Made by a program: the position numbers and the translations under genes
Source of the DNA: Bacteroidales bacterium UBA3824
GTDB taxonomy: Bacteria; Bacteroidota; Bacteroidia; Bacteroidales; UBA3824
Direction: 5' to 3'
NCBI GenBank assembly: GCA_002393195.1
Contig: DGIK01000166.1
Location: 1 to 10,455, forward strand
DNA: 10,455 nt
Shown here: positions 1 through 7,069 of the stretch, one piece after another
Layout of the letters: each line of letters begins with the position of its first letter
How positions within the stretch are numbered: the first letter of the stretch is position 1
Notes under the pieces: generated by a model
The model's input: only the letters and a program-made list of their open reading frames with translations
Told to the model about the DNA's origin: nothing
The model's database searches: none

Positions 1-860
1 TCGCCAACGTCTGCAACGAGGCGGCTCTCATCGCGGCGCGTCACAACAAGGAAGAAGTAGATAAGCAGGACTTCCTCGACGCCATCGACCGCATCATCGG
101 CGGCCTCGAAAAGAAAAACAAGATAATCACCGAAAACGAAAAACGCACCATCGCCTACCACGAGGCTGGACACGCCACAGTAAGTTGGCTGCTTGAAAAC
201 GCGCAGCCGCTCATCAAGGTAACGATAGTGCCACGCGGCAAGGCTCTCGGCGCGGCGTGGTATCTGCCCGAGGAGCGTCAGATTACCACCAAGGAACAGA
301 TGATAGACGAGATGTGCGCACTTGTAGGCGGCAGGGCAAGCGAGGAAATCAACTTTGGCAAGATTTCGACGGGCGCGCTCAACGACTTGGAACGCGTTAC
401 CAAATACGCCTACGCAATGGTAACATACTACGGTATGAGCCCAAAACTCGGCAATATGAGTTACTACAACTCTTCGCAGGACGACTACAACTTCCAGAAG
501 CCGTACAGCGAAAAGACCGCCGAACTCATTGACACCGAGGCAAAAGCGTTGCTCGACCAAGTGTATGAGCGCACCAAGCAGATTATCATCGACAACAAGG
601 AAAAACTCTCGCAACTTGCCGAACTTCTCCTTGAACGCGAGGTAATCTTCACCGAGGACGTGGAAAACATATTTGGCAAGCGCAAATTTGCCAACAAGGA
701 GCAGGAGGAGGCATTGTACGCCACAAGGCCGCAATCGTCGCAGACTCCCCCACCCTACACCCCGTCCCAAAATGCAGACGGCGCAGAGCAATCCCAGGAC
801 GCCCCCAAACAGGAAACGCCCCAAGAGGACGCTCCCAAAGACCAACAACAAGAACAATAA
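1..860 (+). CDS. ftsH: ATP-dependent zinc metalloprotease FtsH, C-terminal part (5' end outside window)
   Basis: FtsH is a membrane-anchored AAA+ hexamer that extracts and degrades membrane and short-lived proteins. The reading frame is already open at base 3, so the N-terminal membrane segments and most of the ATPase domain lie off the left edge. About 285 residues remain. They begin in the AAA lid (ANVCNEAALIAAR) and continue into the M41 protease domain. The zinc motif HEAGH is at 159-173, and the presumed third zinc ligand is the Asp of STGALNDLER, codon 384-386. A helical region follows, and then a Pro/Gln/Asp/Glu-rich, probably disordered tail from about base 726 to the TAA at 858-860. 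The next gene starts 17 bases downstream, so co-transcription is likely. Family assignment is secure; the tail is specific to this lineage. Confidence 0.97.
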   Translation, partial: ANVCNEAALIAARHNKEEVDKQDFLDAIDRIIGGLEKKNKIITENEKRTIAYHEAGHATVSWLLENAQPLIKVTIVPRGKALGAAWYLPEERQITTKEQMIDEMCALVGGRASEEINFGKISTGALNDLERVTKYAYAMVTYYGMSPKLGNMSYYNSSQDDYNFQKPYSEKTAELIDTEAKALLDQVYERTKQIIIDNKEKLSQLAELLLEREVIFTEDVENIFGKRKFANKEQEEALYATRPQSSQTPPPYTPSQNADGAEQSQDAPKQETPQEDAPKDQQQEQ

Positions 861-877
861 ACTAAACATTCAAGGCT

Positions 878-1834
878 ATGGAAGAATGGATAAAAATATA
901 CTCCTTTGACACGCAATATCAGGCAGAAATGTCGAAGGACATACTTGAACAAAACGATGTAAAGGCGGTGATTATCAACGCCAAAGACAGTCTTTTTCTC
1001 TTAGGCGAATACGAACTCTACGTCCACAGCAGCGACGAGAAGAGGGCTATCTCCATCATCAACGAGTTCAAGGGATTGACCAAGGTGGATTCGTTCATAA
1101 TGCGCGGCCCCGTAGAGAGGCTCAAAGACGAACTCGAAGCCAACGACATCACCGCTGTCATCAAGGTGTGCCACAATCCGCGCTACGTACTCGACAACTA
1201 CGAACTCTACGTAGCCAACGAGGACGTGCCACGTGTAGTGCCGTTTCTCACAGGCGAGCAACTCAAAGGCTGGTCCAATGCAAAATCCTGCACCAGGACT
1301 ACACAGACGAGGTTTAGGATTGAAATCCTCAATCACAACCACATTCCGAGCATCGTCATCAAGAAGCGCGACGCCAAGTTTATGAAAACCGAACTCAACA
1401 TCTACGTCAAGGACGAAGACCTGACGCAAGCCACCGAAGCATTGCGCGAACTCAAAGGCTGGGCTAAGGTGCATACCGCATCCACAATCAGTGCGGCAGA
1501 GCTCATCGAGAAGCAACTCGGCAAGGAGGGCATCAAGGCTATCATCGAACAACAGGCAGAGGGCAACTACGCAATTTTTGTGGAAGGTCCCAACTGCGAC
1601 GAAGCCAAGATGGTAATCTCGCAGCAAAAATCGTGGAAACGACTTGCCACCTACACCGAGGGAATGGAGGCACAGTACGCCGCCGGATTGCTCGAAAATT
1701 CTGGCATTGAGACAGTTACTATTTTCCGCGACGACATCACCAAAATGGTGGACATCGACCTGTACGTAGAGGAGTTCCAACTCGACAAGGCAACGGAAAT
1801 CCTCAAAACTATTTCTACTATCGACAATGAGTAA
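878..1834 (+). CDS. Protein of five tandem DUF2007-like repeats
   Basis: A 318-residue, apparently soluble protein with no signal peptide or membrane helix. Reading it by eye, I see five repeats of about 58-65 residues, roughly 1-65, 66-132, 133-195, 196-253 and 254-312. Each has an N-terminal helix (for example QAEMSKDILEQNDVKAVI), then a short strand, then a strand ending in a conserved [LI]-[YF]-V: YELYV 45-49, YELYV 108-112, LNIYV 173-177, YAIFV 231-235, IDLYV 293-297. A closing helix follows in each. This matches the DUF2007 fold (putative signal-transducing protein), normally present once. The start at ATG 878 is 17 bases after the ftsH stop, and the end overlaps cdsA by 8 bases, so translational coupling is likely. 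The operon points to a role in membrane or lipid homeostasis, but that is inference. Function is unknown. Confidence 0.85.
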   Translation: MEEWIKIYSFDTQYQAEMSKDILEQNDVKAVIINAKDSLFLLGEYELYVHSSDEKRAISIINEFKGLTKVDSFIMRGPVERLKDELEANDITAVIKVCHNPRYVLDNYELYVANEDVPRVVPFLTGEQLKGWSNAKSCTRTTQTRFRIEILNHNHIPSIVIKKRDAKFMKTELNIYVKDEDLTQATEALRELKGWAKVHTASTISAAELIEKQLGKEGIKAIIEQQAEGNYAIFVEGPNCDEAKMVISQQKSWKRLATYTEGMEAQYAAGLLENSGIETVTIFRDDITKMVDIDLYVEEFQLDKATEILKTISTIDNE

Positions 1835-2654
1835 ATTATTGCCAAGAATCATCACGGGCTTAGTTTTCCTTGGCCTCGTAATAGTATCTGTAACGATAAA
1901 TCCGTGGATATTCGCCGCTCTGTTCGGATTCTTTACGGTGATTGGCATCATAGAGTTTTATAAAATGAGCGGAATGTTGGGCTTTACGCCGCAGAAGATG
2001 ACGGGCATCGTGATTGGTGTCCTGACGTTCATCGTGCTGTTTTTATTGACGATGAAAATCCTTCCGCCGGTGATGGTGTTTCTATTGCCGGTGCTGATGC
2101 TCTCTATTCCCATCATCGAACTCTTCCGCCAAAAGCCGACCCCGACCTCCGACTGGGCGCAGACCCTCTTTGCGCCGGTATATATCGCGCTGCCGTTTGG
2201 GCTTATGGCAAATATGCTCTTCCTGCCTGAAACTCACGAATTTTCGCCCAAGATAATCCTTAGTTTCTTTGCATTCGTATGGATTTCTGACACGGGCGCG
2301 TTTTGCGTAGGCTCGTTGATAGGCAAGCATAAGTTGATACCAAAAATTTCGCCCAAAAAAACCATCGAAGGCTTGCTGGGCGGCATTGTGTTCACATTGT
2401 TGTCGTCGATACTCGTCTGCAAATGGGTGGGCGTATTCTCGCAAACACAATGGCTGATAATCAGTTTGATAACAGTGATTTTTGCGACATTCGGCGACCT
2501 TGTGGAATCTATGGTGAAGCGCAACGCCGGAGTCAAGGATTCGGGCAAGATGCTCCCCGGACACGGCGGAGTTTTGGACAGGTTCGACAGCACGCTGCTC
2601 GCCGTGCCGCCGGTATGGCTTACAATTGTATTGATTACACACAAGTTAATATAA
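1827..2654 (+). CDS. cdsA: Phosphatidate cytidylyltransferase (CDP-diacylglycerol synthase)
   Basis: CdsA converts phosphatidic acid and CTP to CDP-diacylglycerol, the precursor of all bacterial glycerophospholipids, in the inner membrane. The 275-residue protein is strongly hydrophobic, with about eight membrane helices. It carries the full CTP-transferase signature at residues 228-254: SMVKRNAGVKDSG, then HGGVLDRFDS, including the metal-binding Asp residues and the HGG. An upstream conserved patch, WISDTGAF at 152-159, is also present. The ATG overlaps the last 8 bases of the preceding gene (1827-1834), and no Shine-Dalgarno sequence is visible, as is usual in Bacteroidota. The psd gene follows after 10 bases. 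Length is normal for the family. Confidence 0.97.
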   Translation: MSKLLPRIITGLVFLGLVIVSVTINPWIFAALFGFFTVIGIIEFYKMSGMLGFTPQKMTGIVIGVLTFIVLFLLTMKILPPVMVFLLPVLMLSIPIIELFRQKPTPTSDWAQTLFAPVYIALPFGLMANMLFLPETHEFSPKIILSFFAFVWISDTGAFCVGSLIGKHKLIPKISPKKTIEGLLGGIVFTLLSSILVCKWVGVFSQTQWLIISLITVIFATFGDLVESMVKRNAGVKDSGKMLPGHGGVLDRFDSTLLAVPPVWLTIVLITHKLI

Positions 2655-2664
2655 ATCAACAATT

Positions 2665-3324
2665 ATGATACACAAAGAAGGTTATGCTACGATTGCCATA
2701 GTAGTAGTATTCGTAGCAATAGTCAACTTTTTGGCAGTTAAATATCTGAGCGATTACCTTTGGCTCGAATTGCTTTTGCAGTTGGGCTCGCTGTTCTTGC
2801 TGTTTTTGGTGTTGCAATTTTTCAGGAATCCCAAACGCAAAATCGCCGAAAATGAATACGTCGTACTCTCACCCGCCGACGGCAAGGTGGTAACGATAGA
2901 AGAAACCGAAGAACCAGAATATTTCAAGGACAAGCGTCTGCAAGTATCGATTTTCATGTCGGTATGGGACGTACACGCCAACCGTTGGCCCATCGCCGGC
3001 AAGGTAACATACTTCCGTCATCATCAGGGCAAATACTTGATGGCTGCCCACCCGAAGTCATCTACGCTCAACGAGCGCACCACGATAGCAGTCCGCACCG
3101 AAAAGGGGTTTGAAATAATGTTTCGTCAGATAGCGGGCATTATGGCGCGCCGCATCGTAGCCCCAATCAACGAAGGCGACACCGCAAAACAAGGACAGCA
3201 ATTTGGCTTCATAAAATTTGGCTCCCGCGTGGATATGTTTTTCCCACTCGGCACCAAGATTCGCGTCAAAGTGGGCGACAAGGTGAAAGGCGGATTAGAC
3301 ATAATTGCGGACGTTAACAAATAA
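2665..3324 (+). CDS. psd: Phosphatidylserine decarboxylase, short type
   Basis: Psd decarboxylates phosphatidylserine to phosphatidylethanolamine using a pyruvoyl group formed by self-cleavage. The 219-residue protein belongs to the short (archaetidylserine-decarboxylase-like) branch. Two N-terminal membrane segments are at about 9-26 and 33-53. The conserved SPADGKV is at 69-75 and DVHANRWP at 102-109; Asp72 and His104 are the likely processing triad partners. The cleavage site lies in FIKFGSRVD, between Gly186 and Ser187; Ser187 becomes the pyruvoyl group of the alpha chain. It sits 10 bases after cdsA and is the last + strand gene of the operon. No pssA follows, so the PS synthase must be elsewhere. 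The stop is 3 bases from the stop of the convergent gene. Confidence 0.96.
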   Translation: MIHKEGYATIAIVVVFVAIVNFLAVKYLSDYLWLELLLQLGSLFLLFLVLQFFRNPKRKIAENEYVVLSPADGKVVTIEETEEPEYFKDKRLQVSIFMSVWDVHANRWPIAGKVTYFRHHQGKYLMAAHPKSSTLNERTTIAVRTEKGFEIMFRQIAGIMARRIVAPINEGDTAKQGQQFGFIKFGSRVDMFFPLGTKIRVKVGDKVKGGLDIIADVNK

Positions 3325-3327
3325 TAA

Positions 3328-3939
3328 TCACTCCACCCTGCCCGACTTGTCAATCCTAATGACATCTCCCGGCAAGAAAACACGCTCGGTGCCGTCGGGG
3401 CGTTGCAGGATGCGACGCCTCGCCACTGTCGCCGAAACGAGTCTGCCATATACGTCAAAATACGCCCTGCGTCCCGCCATAACTGAAAATCTAAAACCGT
3501 CGGAAGTCTCATACCTGAAATTATCTGACGGAATGAGATACCTAACCTCGCCATTTGGGTGAAAGGCGACCTCAGTGTATGGCATCGACGCCACAGTCTG
3601 CTGCTGCACCACTATCTCGATACCAGCAGTTGGCGTGCCGGACAAGAGCAATCCCTGCTCGTCAAAAGTAACATAAAAATGCCGTGCAAACTCCCTGAAC
3701 TTATTGTCGGCGCACAGTATGTTGGTATTAGCACCCAACATACCAGACGTAACTCGCCCGTTTTCATTCCAAAACACCGGACCCTTGCTCGAAAACATTA
3801 TCAACTGCCCGCAAGTCCACAAGTCGGTGTCGTGTTTTATAAAATCTACCCGTAATGTATCGGCAAAACCTCGCCCCGACGACACCTGCCACGACATCGT
3901 CAACAATACGAATACCAATATCTTAATACAAACCCTCAT
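3328..3939 (-). CDS. Secreted protein of unknown function with glycine-turn strand repeats
   Basis: A 203-residue protein starting at ATG 3939-3937. An N-terminal signal peptide (MRVCIKILVFVLLTMSW, then a small-residue region before ADTLRVDF) predicts export to the periplasm or cell surface. There is no lipobox-type Cys at the cleavage region. The mature part has a recurring beta-hairpin pattern, aromatic or Ile, three residues, Gly, then a hydrophobic residue two further on: W57-G61, F92-G96, F126-G130, F161-G165, I196-G200 (FDEQGLLLS, FHPNGEVRY, FDVYGRLVS). This resembles MORN/YwqK-like or WG-like strand repeats, but I cannot assign a family. A -7 box lies upstream (3963-3970). The gene converges with psd with no space for a terminator. 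The signal peptide and coherent motif pattern make it more credible than the overlapping + strand frames. Confidence 0.8.
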   Translation of the reverse strand: MRVCIKILVFVLLTMSWQVSSGRGFADTLRVDFIKHDTDLWTCGQLIMFSSKGPVFWNENGRVTSGMLGANTNILCADNKFREFARHFYVTFDEQGLLLSGTPTAGIEIVVQQQTVASMPYTEVAFHPNGEVRYLIPSDNFRYETSDGFRFSVMAGRRAYFDVYGRLVSATVARRRILQRPDGTERVFLPGDVIRIDKSGRVE

Positions 3940-3962
3940 AATGCATCAATGTAAATTCACAG

Positions 3963-3970
3963 CAAAATTA
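3963..3970 (-). promoter_or_regulatory. Candidate -7 box for the secreted unknown (- strand)
   Basis: Read on the minus strand this is TAATTTTG, a full match to the Bacteroidota -7 consensus TAnnTTTG. It lies 23 bases before the ATG at 3939, leaving a short leader. No TTG-type -33 element is evident at the expected spacing; a T-rich stretch occupies that position. In AT-rich intergenic DNA a chance match is quite possible. Confidence 0.4.
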
Positions 3971-4004
3971 AGAAATAAATAAAAAAAATGTCGGGAATTT
4001 ATAT

Positions 4005-4012
4005 TATATTTG
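4005..4012 (+). promoter_or_regulatory. Candidate -7 box for era (and the downstream genes)
   Basis: TATATTTG fits the Bacteroidota primary sigma -7 consensus TAnnTTTG and lies 25 bases before the era ATG, giving a plausible short 5' leader. The -33 region is poor. It is the only good -7 match I see in the + strand gaps up to the terminator at 7070, so it may drive era, the small secreted gene, dnaN and the gene at 6672 together. Confidence 0.55.
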
Positions 4013-4037
4013 CAACGAATTTAACAGAGAAAAAGAA

Positions 4038-4919
4038 ATGGCCTTCAAATCAGGTTTTGTAAACATAGTGGGCAACCCTAACGTCGGCAAATCGACACTG
4101 ATGAACATCCTCGTCGGTGAGCGGCTCTCTATCATCACGGCAAAGAGTCAGACCACGCGGCACAGGATTATGGGCGTTGTTACCACCGACGACTACCAAA
4201 TAGTATATAGCGACACCCCGGGCGTGTTGAAACCAATATACAAACTCCAAGAGAGTATGCTAAAATACTCCGAATCGGCGTTGGAAGATGCCGACGTGAT
4301 ATTGTATATCACCGACGTATTGGAGACAAGAACCAAAAATATGTTTTTCCTCGATATGGTGAAACGCCTCACCTGCCCCATTATTCTGATTATCAACAAA
4401 ATAGACCTATCGACACAAGAGAAAGTCGATGAGATGATAGCAGAATGGAAAACCCTCATCCCCTCGGCTGAGATATACCCCGTATCGGCGATGCACAAAT
4501 TCAACACCGAGAAGATAATGAACAGGATAGTGTCGTTGCTACCCGAAAATCCGCCCTACTTCGAGAAAGACCGCCTGACCGACAAGCCGGAGAGATTTTT
4601 CGTGTCGGAGATAATCCGCGAAAACATACTCACTCTCTACGACAAGGAAATCCCGTATTCCGTTGAGGTTCAGGTAGAAACATTCAAGGAGGAGGAAGAC
4701 ATCATCCGCATCGGCTCTGTAATCAATGTAATCCGCGATTCGCAAAAAGGCATCATCATCGGCAAAGGCGGCGCGGCTCTCAAAAAACTCGGCTCGATGG
4801 CGCGGAAGGAGATTGAGGCTTTCTTCGGCAAAAAAATCTTCCTCCAAATCTTCGTGAAAGTGAGCAAAGACTGGCGCGACAACGCCGGCAGGCTCCGTGG
4901 ATTTGGCTACGAAGTATGA
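4038..4919 (+). CDS. era: GTPase Era
   Basis: Era is an essential GTPase that binds the 3' end of 16S rRNA and assists 30S subunit maturation. The 293-residue protein has all the expected parts: G1 GNPNVGKS 12-19, switch I region with SQTTRHR 37-43, G3 DTPG 59-62, G4 NKID 120-123, G5 SA 150-151. The C-terminal KH domain has the RNA-binding loop IGKGG at 241-245 and ends in the family-typical WRDNAGRLRGFGYEV segment. Length is normal. The ATG at 4038 directly precedes the G domain and follows a -7 box at 4005-4012. No Shine-Dalgarno is visible, only an A-rich leader. In many Bacteroidales era is followed by der; here a small secreted protein and dnaN follow instead. Confidence 0.98.
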   Translation: MAFKSGFVNIVGNPNVGKSTLMNILVGERLSIITAKSQTTRHRIMGVVTTDDYQIVYSDTPGVLKPIYKLQESMLKYSESALEDADVILYITDVLETRTKNMFFLDMVKRLTCPIILIINKIDLSTQEKVDEMIAEWKTLIPSAEIYPVSAMHKFNTEKIMNRIVSLLPENPPYFEKDRLTDKPERFFVSEIIRENILTLYDKEIPYSVEVQVETFKEEEDIIRIGSVINVIRDSQKGIIIGKGGAALKKLGSMARKEIEAFFGKKIFLQIFVKVSKDWRDNAGRLRGFGYEV

Positions 4920-4947
4920 CATCAAACCTACTAATAACCAAAACATT

Positions 4948-5427
4948 ATGAAAACAATACTAACACTGACAGCGGCAATCGCACTATCCACGACGGCAAT
5001 GGCGCAGACGCCCGACGAAGTTACCGAATGGGACGCTCTCGCCAATGGCAAGGAATACACCGTGATAGGGCCCGGCACTTGGAGCGAGACAGACAAGGCG
5101 TATATGTTTCAAGATGTTGACTACGAACAGACTTTCACCCTCGACACCGACGGCGAAAAACTCACGATAGCCCAAATCCGCGAAAACCGCATCGACAATT
5201 CAACCGCCGAAGCCACCGACTATCAGAAACAGATAGCCCGCACAGAATCCGTACACGAAGTGGAGACCAACGGCGAGTATCTCGACTACCTCGGCACTGT
5301 AAGCGGCAAACACAAAGTGGGATTCAAGAGCCTCGAAATCGTCAAATACGGCAACGGCATAGGCCTCCACGATTACAACAACAACCAAATGTGGATACTT
5401 GTGCTGCCGGCGAGAGGAGAGGAATGA
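4948..5427 (+). CDS. Small secreted protein of unknown function
   Basis: The frame is open from 4897, inside the era end, but the start is placed at ATG 4948. From there the protein begins with a clean signal peptide (MKTILTLTAAIALSTTAMA) with a likely cut after AMA or AMAQ. This gives 159 residues, about 139-140 after cleavage, with no lipobox Cys and no further membrane segment. The mature protein is acidic and rich in Thr, Asp, Glu and Tyr. It looks like a beta-rich periplasmic domain (GKEYTVIGPGTWSETDK; VGFKSLEIVKYGNG; QMWILVLPA near the end). I recognise no family. It lies 28 bases after era and probably shares its transcript. The last codons run into a purine-rich tract, so the C-terminal ARGEE may be a low-complexity extension. 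Confidence 0.75.
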   Translation: MKTILTLTAAIALSTTAMAQTPDEVTEWDALANGKEYTVIGPGTWSETDKAYMFQDVDYEQTFTLDTDGEKLTIAQIRENRIDNSTAEATDYQKQIARTESVHEVETNGEYLDYLGTVSGKHKVGFKSLEIVKYGNGIGLHDYNNNQMWILVLPARGEE

Positions 5428-5511
5428 GGAAAGAGGAGAGATGAAAGTGGAAAGATGATGATAATAAAGTAAAAAGAATTAAAAAGAAACAATAAAATAA
5501 AACACCAACCA
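5411..5511 (+). other. Polypurine tract / A-rich leader in front of dnaN
   Basis: Of the 90 bases 5411-5500, 76 are purines, and only two are C. The left part is G/A rich, with a 9-base direct repeat AGAGGAGAG at 5413-5421 and 5432-5440; the right part is nearly pure A with scattered T and G. No TAnnTTTG box, hairpin or terminator is visible, so dnaN has no evident promoter of its own here. The A-rich right part may act as a translation enhancer, as A-rich leaders do in Bacteroidota genes lacking a Shine-Dalgarno sequence. The purine bias itself is directly seen; function is inferred. Confidence 0.6.
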
Positions 5512-6642
5512 ATGAAATTCGTAATATCAAGCACCGAGTTGCTTTCCCGCTTGCAGACGGTAAGCAGGGTTATCAGCAGCAAAAGCACCATACCCGCGCT
5601 CCTGAACTTCTTGTTTGAAGTGCAGGGCGAGACGCTCACCATCACGGCAAGCGACCTCGAAACCACTATGCGCGCACGCCTCCAACTCAACAACGTAGAA
5701 GGCGAAGGCAAGATTACTGTAGAGGCAAAACGCCTCACCGACATACTCAAAGAGTTTCCCGAACAGCCCCTCATTTTCGAAGCCAACCTCGAAACAATGG
5801 CTGTGGACATCATCAGCGACAACGGCAAATTTAGCGTTATGGGTCAAAACGGCGACGAATACCCGACGCTCCAAGGCCTCGACGAAGCCAACACGACATC
5901 AATGACGATGCCCGGCTCCGCATTGCTCAAAGGCATCACAAAGACCCTCTTTGCAACCGCCGACGACGACCTCCGTCCCGTGATGAACGGCATCTCCATC
6001 ACCGTAAACGACTCGTCAATCACATTTGCGGCATCCGACGCCCACAAACTCGTCCGCTTCCGCAACAACACCATTTCGTGTCCGAAGGAGGCGTCATTCA
6101 TTCTGCCCAAGAAACCCGCCGACACCCTCAAAACAATCCTGCCAAAGGAATCCGGCGAAATCACAATGAAATTCGACGACAAGAACGCACACTTCGCGCT
6201 CTCCAACTACGAGATGATATGCCGCTTGGTAGAAGGTCAATACCCCAACTACGAGGCGATAATCCCCACCAACAACCCCAACCGTCTCACTATCAACCGT
6301 CTCGACTTCCTCACAACGCTCAAACGTGTATCGGTGTTTGCAAGTCAGGCAAGCAACCTCGTGAAACTCGAACTCCAACCCGACCACGTTGTGGTATCGG
6401 CGCAGGACATCGACTTCTCCATCTCCGCTTACGAAAAAGTGAGCGCACAGTACGACGGCGAATCGATGAACATCGGCTTCAAGTCGGCGTTCCTCATCCA
6501 GATACTTACAGCCATCACATCAGAAAACATCGTACTCCAAATGTCAGACCCGTCGCGCTCCGGCATCATCGTGCCGCTCGAACGCGAATCTGAGGACGAA
6601 GACGAACTCATGCTTCTGATGCCGATGATGATCAACGACTAA
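5512..6642 (+). CDS. dnaN: DNA polymerase III beta subunit (sliding clamp)
   Basis: DnaN forms the ring-shaped homodimer that tethers DNA polymerase III and many repair proteins to DNA. The 376-residue protein starts MKFVISSTELLSRLQ and contains the three clamp domains at about 1-120, 125-245 and 246-376. Recognisable family segments are ISSKSTIPALLNFL (21-34), GQNGDEYP in domain I, the FAASDAHKLVRFR stretch in domain II and VEGQYPNYEAIIP at the domain II/III junction. The C-terminal tail LMPMM (369-373) corresponds to the E. coli MPMRL end that lines the partner-binding pocket; it is followed by IND. Length is normal. The gene is not next to dnaA or recF; it lies downstream of era and the small secreted gene, with another small gene 29 bases after it. 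Confidence 0.98.
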   Translation: MKFVISSTELLSRLQTVSRVISSKSTIPALLNFLFEVQGETLTITASDLETTMRARLQLNNVEGEGKITVEAKRLTDILKEFPEQPLIFEANLETMAVDIISDNGKFSVMGQNGDEYPTLQGLDEANTTSMTMPGSALLKGITKTLFATADDDLRPVMNGISITVNDSSITFAASDAHKLVRFRNNTISCPKEASFILPKKPADTLKTILPKESGEITMKFDDKNAHFALSNYEMICRLVEGQYPNYEAIIPTNNPNRLTINRLDFLTTLKRVSVFASQASNLVKLELQPDHVVVSAQDIDFSISAYEKVSAQYDGESMNIGFKSAFLIQILTAITSENIVLQMSDPSRSGIIVPLERESEDEDELMLLMPMMIND

Positions 6643-6671
6643 TTTATAATAACCCCATAAAACGTAAAGCC

Positions 6672-7037
6672 ATGAAGAAAATAATTATTTGCGCAATACT
6701 CGTGGTGCTTCTCGTAGTAGCGGGAATCATGTATTTCAACTACTACTGGTCATTTGGCGAAGGTGTCAAGAGCGGCACACTCAACTTCGTAGTGCAAAAA
6801 GGGTACATATTCAAGACCTACGAAGGCCGCATCATTCAGGCGGGACTCAAAGGCAGTGCCGGCGGCGGCATACAGATGCCCGAATTTGACTTCTCCATCG
6901 AAGACAAGCGCATCGGTGATTCTCTCATGCGCTGTACTGGCCGCGAAGTGGAACTCCACTACATCGAGTACAAAAACTCACTCCCCTGGCGCGGAATGCA
7001 AAAATACATCGTCGATAGCATAATGTCGGTGAGGTAA
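6672..7037 (+). CDS. Small single-pass membrane-anchored protein, Bacteroidota-type unknown
   Basis: A 121-residue protein with one N-terminal hydrophobic helix (residues 3-21, IIICAILVVLLVVAGIMYF). There is no convincing signal-peptidase site, so the remaining ~95 residues are probably anchored facing the periplasm. The conserved-looking core includes FGEGVKSGTLN (28-38), then KGYIFKTYEGRIIQAG. Similar small Bacteroidota proteins are, as I recall, often labelled 6-phosphogluconate dehydrogenase in databases, but nothing here resembles that enzyme and the label should not be copied. The gene starts 29 bases after dnaN without its own visible promoter. It ends immediately before a hairpin repeat and a strong terminator, so it is probably the last gene of the era-dnaN transcript. 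Function is unknown. Confidence 0.85.
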   Translation: MKKIIICAILVVLLVVAGIMYFNYYWSFGEGVKSGTLNFVVQKGYIFKTYEGRIIQAGLKGSAGGGIQMPEFDFSIEDKRIGDSLMRCTGREVELHYIEYKNSLPWRGMQKYIVDSIMSVR

Positions 7038-7067
7038 TTGGAATGTAGGCGGCTCGCCTGCCAAAAA
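7038..7067 (+). repeat. Post-stop hairpin repeat, copy 1
   Basis: The copy starts on the first base after the TAA at 7035-7037. Its 28-base core (7038-7065) matches 22 of 28 positions of the copy at 9772-9745 read on the minus strand. The stem is 7045-7050 against 7056-7061, with one G-T wobble (7046/7060) and the loop GGCTC shared with that copy. Two of the stem differences are compensatory. The strong terminator follows 2 bases after 7067. It is best described as a small REP-like element; mobility is not shown. Confidence 0.65.
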
Positions 7068-7069
7068 CC

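Noticed and set aside
1001..1951. 316-codon minus-strand open frame across the repeat protein and cdsA
   Set aside because: It overlaps two convincing genes, has no recognisable motif and starts within cdsA; explained by codon bias of the sense genes.
3559..3982. Two + strand frames (3559-3855 and 3704-3982) opposite the secreted unknown
   Set aside because: Neither has a signal, domain or promoter; the minus-strand gene has a signal peptide and coherent repeats.
4897..4947. Upstream start for the small secreted protein inside era
   Set aside because: It would put 17 non-signal residues before a perfect signal peptide; ATG 4948 is better.
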